Shown here: one piece after another, positions 33,430 to 39,976 of the stretch
Layout of the letters: every line of letters starts with the position of its first letter
Numbering within the stretch: position 1 is the stretch's first letter
NCBI GenBank assembly: GCA_021325365.1
Contig: JAJPHF010000061.1
Coordinates: 1 to 39,976, forward strand
DNA: 39,976 nt
Direction: 5' to 3'
DNA from: Pseudomonadota bacterium
Lineage (GTDB): Bacteria; Chloroflexota; UBA6077; JAJPHF01
The notes under the pieces: generated by a model
Databases searched by the model: none
Told to the model about the DNA's origin: nothing
Seen by the model: the letters and a program-made list of their open reading frames with translations, nothing else
Translations under genes and position numbers: made by a program

Positions 33430-33512
33430 AGCTGTCAGCCGTCAGCTATCAGCCATCAGCCATCAGCAGACGCGAGAGATGAAGCTGATGGCTGACCGCT
33501 GACAGCTGACCG
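33430..33512. repeat. TCAGC/GCTGA inverted repeat between etfB and etfA
   Basis: A run of heptamer-like units (GTCAGCC, ATCAGCC) at 33430-33467 faces its near-complement (GCTGATGGCTGACCGCTGAC) at 33484-33512, giving a long imperfect hairpin in the 96-base gap. A partial match (TTCAGCCGTCAGC) lies near 36452. It may set the relative etfB/etfA transcript levels. Confidence 0.7.
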
Positions 33513-33515
33513 CTT

Positions 33516-34316
33516 TCAGATCAGCCGCGCCTCGCGCAGGCGCTGGGCCAGCTTCTCGCCCATCTCCTGCGGGGTGTCGGCCTCGATGAATTCACACTTG
33601 CTCTCGCGCACGGGCACGAACAGGCGCTGCAGCACGATGCGGTCGGCGCTCGCCCCCACCTGGTCAGGCGACAGGCCGAGATCCGCGGCGGTCCACACGG
33701 GGATCGGCACCTTGCCGGAGGCCATGATGCCCTTCAGCGTGGGGTAGCGCGGCTGGTTGATCTCGTTGCTGATGCCGAGCACCGAGGGGAGCGGCATGTC
33801 AATTGGCTGGTACCCGTCCTCGGTGACGCGCTCGACGTACAGCCCGCCGTCGCGCACCTCGACCTTCTGCACCGGCACGGCGCCGGCCACGTCCAGTAGC
33901 TCGGCGAGCGCCGCGGGCGCCTGGCCGCTGTCCCAGTCCGCGGCCTGGCGGCCGGTGAGCACCAGATCGAACGTCCCGAGCTTCTTGATGGCGGCGGCCA
34001 GCGCCACGGCGGTGGCGTAGCTGTCGCCGCCCTCGAACGCCGGGTCCTCGAGCTGCACGGCCGCGTCGCAGCCCATCGCGATGGCCCGCTTCAGCGCGTC
34101 GCGGACCGAGGGAGGGCCGAGGCTGATGACGGTTACCTTGCCGCCGTGCTGCTCCTTGAGCTGGATGGCGGCCTCGATGGCGTGGAGGTCGAAGGTGCTG
34201 ATGACCGGCGCCACGCCCTCCGGCGGCACCACGCGCTTGGCCACCTCGTCCACCTTGAACTGGCTGGTGGGGATCTCGGGGGCGGGCACTTGCTTGATGC
34301 AGACGACGATGTCCAT
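33516..34316 (-). CDS. etfB: Electron transfer flavoprotein beta subunit
   Basis: A 266-residue ETF beta subunit, which binds AMP and completes the heterodimer with EtfA. Start MDIVVCIKQVPAPEIPTSQF, then FDLHAIEAAIQLKEQHGGKV, VISLGPPSVRDALKRAIAMG, FDLVLTGRQAADWDSGQAPA (nucleotide-binding) and LPSVLGISNEINQPRYPTLK. ATG 34316. It lies between the membrane Fe-S protein gene upstream and etfA downstream, all on the minus strand. Confidence 0.96.
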   Translation of the reverse strand: MDIVVCIKQVPAPEIPTSQFKVDEVAKRVVPPEGVAPVISTFDLHAIEAAIQLKEQHGGKVTVISLGPPSVRDALKRAIAMGCDAAVQLEDPAFEGGDSYATAVALAAAIKKLGTFDLVLTGRQAADWDSGQAPAALAELLDVAGAVPVQKVEVRDGGLYVERVTEDGYQPIDMPLPSVLGISNEINQPRYPTLKGIMASGKVPIPVWTAADLGLSPDQVGASADRIVLQRLFVPVRESKCEFIEADTPQEMGEKLAQRLREARLI

Positions 34317-34330
34317 TGGGTCTCCAGTGC

Positions 34331-34391
34331 TGAGTGCGGAGTGCGGAGTGCTGCGTCAGCTGCTGACGCAGCACTCCGCACTCCGCACTCA
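34331..34391. repeat. Perfect 30-bp inverted repeat upstream of etfB
   Basis: Arms 34331-34360 and 34362-34391 are exact reverse complements around one central base. The left arm reads TGAGTGCGGAGTGCGGAGTG then CTGCGTCAGC. The stop codon of the membrane Fe-S protein (34389-34391) is inside the right arm, and the etfB start is 15 bases from the left arm. Similar GAGTGCTGAGTGCTGAGT sequence occurs at 37705-37722. Confidence 0.85.
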
Positions 34392-36425
34392 CAGCTCATC
34401 ACTCCGGCGCGTGGAGCGCTCCAGCATCTCGGCCACGTCGGCCACGGGCAGCGTCTCGGTCACGTCTTTGGCGCGCGTCGCGTCCTCGAACATCATGAGG
34501 CAGTAGGGGCAAGCGGTGGCGACGCGCTCGGGCTGCACGTCCAGGGCTTGCTCCAGCCGGATGTGGTTGATACGGCGGCCCGTGCGCTCCTCACAGAACG
34601 CGTGGCCGCCGCCGGCGCCGCAGCACATGGCGCGCTCGCGGTGGCGCTCCATCTCGCGTAGCTCGACGCCAGGGATCGCCTTCAACGCCTCGCGCGGCTG
34701 GTCGTAGATGTCGTGGTAGCGGCCGATGTAGCAGGGGTCGTGGTAGGCGACCGAGGCGTCCAGCCGCTCCTCGGGCTTCAGGCGGCCCTCGGCCACAAGC
34801 TGTTGCAACAGCTGGACGTGGTGCACGACCTCGTAGTCGCCGCCGAAGGCGCGATACTCCGTGCCCACCGTGTTGAAGCAGTGGGGGCAGGCGGTGACGA
34901 TCTTCCGGACCTGATGGCCGTTCAGCGTCTCGACGTTTTGCTGCGCCTGGAGCTGGAACAGGTACTCGTTGCCGACGCGGCGCACCGGGTCGCCGCAGCA
35001 AGTCTCCTCGGTGCCCAGGATGGCGAACGCGACGCCCGCGCGCTCCAGCAGCCGCGCGAGCGCGATGCTCACCTTCACGTTGCGCTCGTCGTAGGAGCCG
35101 GCGCAGCCGACCCAGAACAGGTACTCGGCGTCGGGCCGCTCGGCGAGCGTCGGGATGCCGTTGGCCTTCGCCCAGTCGGCGCGCTGGGCGCGCGGGAAGC
35201 GCCAGGGATTGCCGCTCGCCTCGACGTTGTCCAGCATCTTTTGCCACTCGGGCAGGATGCGGCTCGCCTCCATGACGAGGTGACGGCGCATGTCCACGAT
35301 CTTCGGCACGTGCTCGATGAACACGGGGCAGGCGTCCATGCAGGCGCGGCAGGTCACGCAGTCCCAGAGCACCTGATCGTGGATCACGTCGCCGACCATC
35401 TCCTTCGGCGCGTGGTCGGTCGCGCCGTTGGCCGCGGGCGCCTTGCCGAGCAGGCGGTCGGCCTCGTCGTGCAGCAGGTGGTCCTTGAGGTTCAGGACCA
35501 GGTACTTGGGCGACAGCTCCTTGCCGCTGATGCTGGCGGGGCACTCGGCCTGGCAGCGGCCGCACTCGGTGCAGGTGATGGTATCGAGCAGGTCCTTCCA
35601 GGTGAACTGCTCGATCTTCGACACGCCGACCGGCTCGTCGTTCTCCAGCGCCTTCTCGATGTCGATAGTGGGGAGCTGGCCCTTGGGCTTCACCGAGCGC
35701 AGGTAGGAGTTGGGTGCGGCGGTGATGATATGGAGGTGCTTCGACTGGGGCAGGTACACCAGGAAGCCGAGCAGGACGGTAACGTGCACCCACCAGCCGA
35801 CGCGGTAGAGCGCCTCGACGGCTGGCGCTGGCAGCCCGAGCATCGCGCGGGCGACGAGCTGGCTGGCGGGCATCCAGGCGTCGGCGGCCGCGGGGGCCAG
35901 GATGATGCGGGCGCCGAAGATCAGCAGGTTGCTGACCATCAGTAGGGCGATGAGGCCCAGGATGACCATGCCGTCGAGGTTGAGGCTGAGCCGCGGCGGG
36001 CGCATGACGACGCGCTGGTAGACGGCCATCACGACGCCGACGAGCACCAGCCAGCTAAATAGGTCCTGGGAAAAGCGATATACACCCCAGCCGCCGATCA
36101 CCGGCCAGTCGAGAAAGCCCGGGATGAGCCCGTGCAGCAGGTGCTCGGCCGAGCCGAGGACGGTGACGACGAAGCCCCAGAAGATCAGCACGTGCAGGAT
36201 GCCGCTGTAGGGGCGCTCCAGCAGGCGCCGCTGACCGAAGACGTCCACCAGCAGCGTCTGCAGGCGCTGGCCGGGCTGGTCCAGCCGGTTCTCAGGCCGG
36301 CCGGCCGCGAGCAGGCGCACGAGGCGGCGCGCGCTGATAGCGAAGAGCGCCACCGCCCCGAGCGTCAGCACCCAGATGAGCGCGACGGCAACCGGGGGAC
36401 CTATCGTCGGGCCAGTGGTCTCCAC
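34389..36425 (-). CDS. ETF:quinone oxidoreductase-type membrane Fe-S protein (EMO/DUF224-like)
   Basis: A 678-residue membrane iron-sulfur oxidoreductase. Residues 1 to about 250 hold several membrane helices of the NarI/heme-b type (VALIWVLTLGAVALFAISA; GILHVLIFWGFVVTVLGSAE). Residues about 283-390 carry two ferredoxin clusters (CTECGRCQAECP and CVTCRACMDACP). Residues about 430-660 have two CCG domains as in heterodisulfide reductase B (TCCGDPVRRVGNEYLF ... TACPHCF and AMCCGAGGGHAF ... TACPYCLMMF). Proteins of this build next to etfAB (Geobacter, Syntrophus and others) move electrons from ETF to menaquinone, which fits this locus. GTG 36425 has GAGGAG upstream. It is followed by etfB after 72 bases. 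Confidence 0.93.
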   Translation of the reverse strand: METTGPTIGPPVAVALIWVLTLGAVALFAISARRLVRLLAAGRPENRLDQPGQRLQTLLVDVFGQRRLLERPYSGILHVLIFWGFVVTVLGSAEHLLHGLIPGFLDWPVIGGWGVYRFSQDLFSWLVLVGVVMAVYQRVVMRPPRLSLNLDGMVILGLIALLMVSNLLIFGARIILAPAAADAWMPASQLVARAMLGLPAPAVEALYRVGWWVHVTVLLGFLVYLPQSKHLHIITAAPNSYLRSVKPKGQLPTIDIEKALENDEPVGVSKIEQFTWKDLLDTITCTECGRCQAECPASISGKELSPKYLVLNLKDHLLHDEADRLLGKAPAANGATDHAPKEMVGDVIHDQVLWDCVTCRACMDACPVFIEHVPKIVDMRRHLVMEASRILPEWQKMLDNVEASGNPWRFPRAQRADWAKANGIPTLAERPDAEYLFWVGCAGSYDERNVKVSIALARLLERAGVAFAILGTEETCCGDPVRRVGNEYLFQLQAQQNVETLNGHQVRKIVTACPHCFNTVGTEYRAFGGDYEVVHHVQLLQQLVAEGRLKPEERLDASVAYHDPCYIGRYHDIYDQPREALKAIPGVELREMERHRERAMCCGAGGGHAFCEERTGRRINHIRLEQALDVQPERVATACPYCLMMFEDATRAKDVTETLPVADVAEMLERSTRRSDEL

Positions 36426-36563
36426 CCAGGACTCCTCGCGAACGGGCTAGCGTTCAGCCGTCAGCTTGCACGCGCATGCCCAGTCGGTCAATTGGAGAAG
36501 GCTACGAGCGTAGCGGGGCGTGGTGCAGCGCACGCCGCATAATCGGCCGCGCGATACTACCCT

Positions 36564-36572
36564 ACTATAGCA
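36564..36572 (-). promoter_or_regulatory. Extended -10 promoter for the etf gene group
   Basis: On the minus strand the sequence reads TGCTATAGT, an extended -10 (TGnTATAGT), about 140 bases upstream of the membrane Fe-S protein start. This AT-rich patch (36541-36572) contrasts with its surroundings. No -35 is obvious. Confidence 0.45.
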
Positions 36573-36705
36573 GACCCGCCCGGCGAGCCCGCGCAACGCG
36601 GCCGGTCGCGCGGCGCGAGTGGAGGCGCATTCGGGTCCGTTCGGGCGCTGCGTTGGCGCGTCCCCGCCGCGCGGGCAACTGGGAGACGCGAGGCGGCGCG
36701 GCGGC

Positions 36706-37692
36706 TTACTGGCGGCCTGGGCGGGGCTTGACCTCGGCGAACAGGTCCAGCTCCTGGCCAATGCCCTCGGCGCGCGCCCGCTCGTAGACGCGCATCGCCA
36801 CCGCGACGTCCTCCAGACCGAGGCCCTGCGACTCGAACAGGGTGATCTCGTCGGGGCTCGTACGGCGGCGGCCGGTGCCCGCGACCACGTCGGCTAGCTC
36901 GGCGAGCTGGTCCCACTCGACGATGCCGCGCTCGGCCGGGCCGAGCAGATCGCCGGCCTCGATGCGCGCCTGCTGCCGGGAGTCGACGACGATCAGGTTC
37001 GCGCGCTGCACGGCCGCATCGTCGAGCTCGCGGCGCAGCAGCGAGTTCGAGCCGGCGGCGTTCACGTGGACGCCCGGCTCCAGCCACTCGCCTTGCAGGA
37101 CGGGATCGCGCGCCGTCGTGATCGTCACGATGACGTCCTGGCCGTGGGCGGCCTCTTCCGGCGCGCTGGCGGGCCGGGCGGGCACGCTCAGCTCCCGGGT
37201 CAGCTCCTGCGCGAAGCGCTCGCGGTGCTCGGCGTTGCGGCTCCAGACCGTGATCGCCTCCAGCGAGCGGACGGCGGCCACGGCCGCGACCTGGGAGGTG
37301 GCCTGGCGGCCGGAGCCATAGACGCCGAGACGGCGCGCGTCCTCGCGCGCCAGGTATTTGGTCGCCACGCCGGAGGCCGCGCCGGTGCGGACCTGGCCCA
37401 GGTAGTCCGCCTCGATGAGCGCCAGCAACTCGCACGTCGAGGCGCGGTAGAGCAGGACGCTGAAGCGGGTGCCGCTACGGCCGCTGGTGTACGCCTTGAG
37501 GCCGATGGCGTCGGCGGCGAGATCGGCGGCGGGGAGCACGTGCAGCGTGCCGCCTGGGTGCTTCACGCGCGCGCGCGGGATGTTACGGGCTTGCCCGCCG
37601 GCGTAGGCGCGGAAGGCTTCCTCCAGCCAGGTCACGCACTCCGGGACGGTCAGGACGCGGCGCACGTCGGCTTCCCGCAAGACCAGCGTCAT
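36706..37692 (-). CDS. Ornithine cyclodeaminase / mu-crystallin family protein
   Basis: A 328-residue NAD(P)-binding protein of the ornithine cyclodeaminase/mu-crystallin family. Motifs: VRRVLTVPECVTWLEEAFRA, ARVKHPGGTLHVLPAAD, GLKAYTSGRSG, LLALIEADYLGQVRTGAASG (substrate-site Arg/Thr), ATKYLAREDARRLGVYGSGR (Rossmann GxGxQ-like), VIVTITTARDPVLQGEWLEPG, GVHVNAAGSNSLLRRELD and TLFESQGLGLEDVAVA. Members act as ornithine cyclodeaminases, ketimine reductases or amino-acid dehydrogenases, so the substrate is open. ATG 37692 has AAAGGAG upstream. It is on the same strand as the etf group, 280 bases before it. Confidence 0.93.
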   Translation of the reverse strand: MTLVLREADVRRVLTVPECVTWLEEAFRAYAGGQARNIPRARVKHPGGTLHVLPAADLAADAIGLKAYTSGRSGTRFSVLLYRASTCELLALIEADYLGQVRTGAASGVATKYLAREDARRLGVYGSGRQATSQVAAVAAVRSLEAITVWSRNAEHRERFAQELTRELSVPARPASAPEEAAHGQDVIVTITTARDPVLQGEWLEPGVHVNAAGSNSLLRRELDDAAVQRANLIVVDSRQQARIEAGDLLGPAERGIVEWDQLAELADVVAGTGRRRTSPDEITLFESQGLGLEDVAVAMRVYERARAEGIGQELDLFAEVKPRPGRQ

Positions 37693-37780
37693 GGCAGGCT
37701 CCTTTGAGTGCTGAGTGCTGAGTAGCGCGACCGCGGCCGTTCGCGGCCAGCCGCAGCGCACGCTTGAGTGATGCCGCGCG

Positions 37781-37786
37781 ATTATA
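37781..37786 (-). promoter_or_regulatory. Probable -10 box for the ornithine cyclodeaminase-family gene
   Basis: TATAAT on the minus strand, about 90 bases upstream of ATG 37692, in an otherwise GC-rich stretch. No clear -35 was found at 16-18 bases, so this is a tentative call. Confidence 0.4.
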
Positions 37787-37933
37787 CTCTCGGCCAGCAG
37801 TAGAGACGCGCCCGTCAGGCGGGCGCGCTCGACAGGGCTTCCGGCGAATGCTAGGATAGATTAAGCCTCACTCGGCCCGTGCGGGGCGAGCTAACCCACG
37901 CCGTCGCCCGCTGGCGCGGGGGAAAGAGCGGTC

Positions 37934-39463
37934 TTGACCAAGCTCGGGTTCGTCATCGATCACCGCAAGTGCATCGGCTGCCACGCTTGCACCCTGGCCT
38001 GCAAGTCCGAGAACGACGTACCCGTCGGAACGTTTCGTACCTGGGTCAAGTATATCGAGAAAGGCGAGTTCCCGAACACGCGGCGCTTCTTTACCGTGCT
38101 GCGCTGCAACCACTGCACGAACGCGCCATGCGTCACGATCTGCCCCACCACGGCGCTCTACAAGCGCCCCGATGGCATCGTCGACTTCGACAATAGCCGC
38201 TGCATCGGCTGCAAGTCGTGCATGCAGGCCTGTCCCTACGACGCGCTGTACATCGACCCGAACACCCACACGGCGGCGAAGTGCCACTTCTGCGCGCACC
38301 GCACGGAGGTCGGCTTGCAGCCGGCGTGCGTGGTCGTGTGCCCGGAGCAGGCGATCGTCGCCGGCGACCTGGACGACCCGACGAGCCGCATCGCGCAGCT
38401 TGTCGCCCGCGAGACGACGATCGTGCGGCGCCCGGAGCAGGGCACGAAGCCGAACGTGTACTACGTGGGCGCCGACGACGCCGCGCTGACGCCCGGCGTG
38501 CCGGCGCAGCCACCGCAGTACATGTGGTCGCAGGTCCACCCGAGCGACGTGAAGCCGGATGCGGTCGAGATGAAGGGCGGGGCGCATGGCGGCACCCTGC
38601 GCACGGTGTACGACGTGGCCCACCCGCGGCCGTGGGGGTGGCGGGTGGGCGCGTACCTGTTCACGAAGGCGATTGCCGCGGGCGCGCTGGTGGTCGCGGC
38701 GCTGCTGCTGACGCTGGGGCTGCCGACCGGGCCGTTGCTCGGGATCGGCGCGCCGCTGCTAGCGCTGGTCTTCCTGGCGGTCACGGGTGTGCTGCTGATC
38801 GCGGACCTGAAGCGTCCCGACCGGTTCTATTTTCTCTTCACAAAGCCCAACTGGACCTCGTGGCTGGTATGGGGCGCCTGGATCATCCTGGTGTACGGGG
38901 CGCTGGCGACGCTATGGCTGCTGCTGGGCATCGCGCGGCTGCCGCTGGCGCTCGGGCTGATCGCCTGGGCGGCGGCGCTCGCGGGCCTGGGCACCGCCGG
39001 CTACAGCGCCTTCCTGTTTGGGCAGGCGGAGGGCCGCGACTTCTGGCAAAGCCCGCTGCTGCTGCCGCACCTGCTGCTGGCGGCATTCACCGCTGGGGCG
39101 GCCAGTCTGGCGCTGCTCGGGCTGTGGCTGGGAGCCGGGCCGACGCTGCTCGGCGCCCTGGCGACCGTCTTGACGGTGGCGGCCGGGCTGGGGTTCCTGG
39201 TGGCGCTGGCGGAGCTGTTCGGGCCGCACCCGAACCAGGACGTGGCCGCGGCGGCGCACCTGCTGCGCGGCGGCGCGTACGCCGGCCGGTTCTGGGCGGG
39301 GGCCGGCTTGCTGGGTGCTGGGCTACCGATCGTCCTGGCGGCCGCCTACGCTGCTACAGGGCTTGGCGCGCTACTGGCGCTCGGCGCGCTCAGCGCGCTG
39401 GCGGGCCTCTGGCTGTACGAGGACGCGTGGGTGCGGACCGGGCAGGCTATCGCAATGAGTTGA
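37934..39463 (+). CDS. Fused 4Fe-4S ferredoxin / NrfD membrane subunit
   Basis: A 509-residue fusion of the electron-transfer and membrane-anchor subunits of a complex iron-sulfur molybdoenzyme (PsrB plus PsrC/NrfD types). Residues 1-170 bear four 4Fe-4S cluster motifs: C13-IGC-HAC-TLAC, CNHCTNAPCVTICP, CIGCKSCMQACP and CHFCAHRTEVGLQPACVVVC. From about 235 to the end there are about eight membrane helices (IAAGALVVAALLLTLGLP, LLALVFLAVTGVLLIADLKR, LVWGAWIILVYGALATLWLL) as in NrfD, which exchanges electrons with quinone. The start is TTG 37934; no ATG or GTG precedes the conserved KLGFVIDHRKCIGC. A large palindrome and the catalytic subunit gene follow. Confidence 0.94.
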   Translation: MTKLGFVIDHRKCIGCHACTLACKSENDVPVGTFRTWVKYIEKGEFPNTRRFFTVLRCNHCTNAPCVTICPTTALYKRPDGIVDFDNSRCIGCKSCMQACPYDALYIDPNTHTAAKCHFCAHRTEVGLQPACVVVCPEQAIVAGDLDDPTSRIAQLVARETTIVRRPEQGTKPNVYYVGADDAALTPGVPAQPPQYMWSQVHPSDVKPDAVEMKGGAHGGTLRTVYDVAHPRPWGWRVGAYLFTKAIAAGALVVAALLLTLGLPTGPLLGIGAPLLALVFLAVTGVLLIADLKRPDRFYFLFTKPNWTSWLVWGAWIILVYGALATLWLLLGIARLPLALGLIAWAAALAGLGTAGYSAFLFGQAEGRDFWQSPLLLPHLLLAAFTAGAASLALLGLWLGAGPTLLGALATVLTVAAGLGFLVALAELFGPHPNQDVAAAAHLLRGGAYAGRFWAGAGLLGAGLPIVLAAAYAATGLGALLALGALSALAGLWLYEDAWVRTGQAIAMS

Positions 39464-39465
39464 TG

Positions 39466-39547
39466 CCCTCACCCCCAACCCCTCTCCCAGGGGGAGAGGG
39501 GAGCGGATTCCTCCCCCTCTCCCCCTGGGAGAGGGCTGGGGTGAGGG
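39466..39547. repeat. CCCTCACCCC-type hairpin between two subunit genes
   Basis: CCCTCACCCCCAACCCCTCT (arm 39466-39500) pairs almost perfectly with the arm 39515-39547 ending GGCTGGGGTGAGGG, around a 14-base loop. It begins three bases after the NrfD-fusion stop and ends 19 bases before the next start. The stem could protect the upstream mRNA or reduce read-through within the operon. Confidence 0.8.
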
Positions 39548-39566
39548 CGTCCCGGAGGCGCTGACT

Positions 39567-39976
39567 ATGCGGTCGCTGGCCGACTTGTTGAAGCTAGGCG
39601 CGGTGTATCGCCAGGTGGTGGAGACGCCGGAGGCGCCGCTGGTGGCGCCCGCGCCCGCCCCGGCGCCCGTCGCGCCGCCGACGCCGCCCGAGGCGCCGCT
39701 GCCGCTTGTGCCGAGCGTGGCGCGGCGGCAGTTCGTCGCGCCGCCGACTGGCGAGCTGGCGACCTTTCCGCCGCCCGAGCGGTGGGACGACTGGGTGGAG
39801 TACGAGTCGAAGGCGTGGCCGAAGAAGGAGCCGCGCCGCTACATGCTCGTGCCGACGATCTGCTTCAACTGCGAGGCGGGGTGCGGGCTGCTGGCCTACG
39901 TGGACCGCGACACCATGCAGGTGCGCAAGTTCGAGGGCAATCCCACGCATCCGGGCAGCCGGGGCCGCAACTGCGC
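39567..39976 (+). CDS. Molybdopterin oxidoreductase catalytic subunit (5' part)
   Basis: The first 136 codons of a complex iron-sulfur molybdoenzyme catalytic subunit, cut by the window end. ATG 39567 has GGAGG about nine bases upstream. Residues 1-90 are a Pro/Ala-rich extension (VAPAPAPAPVAPPTPPEAP). Then the N-terminal 4Fe-4S domain begins: C99-FN-C102-EAG-C106-GLLAYV with the fourth Cys C136 in GRNC, plus KFEGNPTHPGS. RRQFV (residues 53-57) looks like a twin-arginine motif but no hydrophobic stretch follows, so a standard Tat signal is absent. Polysulfide/thiosulfate-reductase-like or related chemistry is possible; the substrate cannot be told from this part. Confidence 0.92.
   Translation, partial: MRSLADLLKLGAVYRQVVETPEAPLVAPAPAPAPVAPPTPPEAPLPLVPSVARRQFVAPPTGELATFPPPERWDDWVEYESKAWPKKEPRRYMLVPTICFNCEAGCGLLAYVDRDTMQVRKFEGNPTHPGSRGRNC

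Noticed and set aside
34331..34391. Palindrome as an integration (att) site or IS end
   Set aside because: There is no integrase or transposase, no target-site duplication and no tRNA nearby; better seen as a dispersed repeat or RNA hairpin.

Overview
The window is a very GC-rich (roughly 70% or more by eye) bacterial chromosome segment. No rRNA, tRNA, CRISPR array, phage or IS element could be supported. Gene content points to Chloroflexota, which is an inference. The pointers are a type 2 isopentenyl-diphosphate isomerase, an ETF system coupled to a CCG-domain iron-sulfur membrane oxidoreductase, a fused ferredoxin/NrfD subunit next to a molybdopterin oxidoreductase, many Pro/Gly-rich exported beta-propeller proteins, and short inverted repeats scattered between genes.

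Layout. 1-6.7 kb: the tail of an unknown gene, a YVTN beta-propeller lipoprotein, a small hypothetical protein, an unusual metallo-beta-lactamase/receiver-like/CRP fusion behind a strong AT-rich promoter, a LON-domain protein, a small zinc-ribbon-like protein, a glycerophosphodiesterase, and a HEPN protein overlapped by a small partner gene. 6.8-7.9 kb: IDI-2. 8.3-19.1 kb: six consecutive plus-strand genes for exported proteins, most without a recognisable family. They include a BNR-repeat lipoprotein, a 1309-residue protein with Gly/Pro tracts and repeated beta-sandwich-like segments, and an SNase-like/HExxH fusion. A seventh, convergent, Pro-rich exported protein follows. 20.2-24.7 kb: a UbiD-family decarboxylase, an exported protein with 17 XGSNP pentapeptides, a DUF3309 micro-protein, and an orphan substrate-binding lipoprotein with a Tat-like signal. 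24.9-31.1 kb: an LVIVD-repeat protein, pyrF-DUF951-MFS in overlapping order, a glycosyltransferase, a membrane-anchored small protein and a TPR-like protein. 31.5-37.7 kb: enoyl-CoA hydratase facing a minus-strand group of etfA, etfB, an ETF:quinone-oxidoreductase-type membrane Fe-S protein and an ornithine cyclodeaminase-family protein. 37.9 kb to the end: a fused four-cluster ferredoxin/NrfD protein and the start of its molybdopterin catalytic partner.

How the genes work together. The 31.5-36.4 kb block reads as acyl-CoA oxidation: hydratase, then EtfAB collecting electrons from acyl-CoA dehydrogenases, then the membrane Fe-S protein passing them to menaquinone. The last two genes look like a complex iron-sulfur molybdoenzyme, a second quinone-linked respiratory module. 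The 8.3-19.1 kb exported-protein block is the least explained part and the best candidate for an undescribed surface system. The HEPN/partner pair and the MBL-receiver-CRP fusion are the other candidates. The intergenic gaps carry at least three repeat types: CCCTCACCCC hairpins, a CATGAAACCCGCCCCT motif, and TCAGC/GTGCGGA inverted repeats inside the etf gene group.
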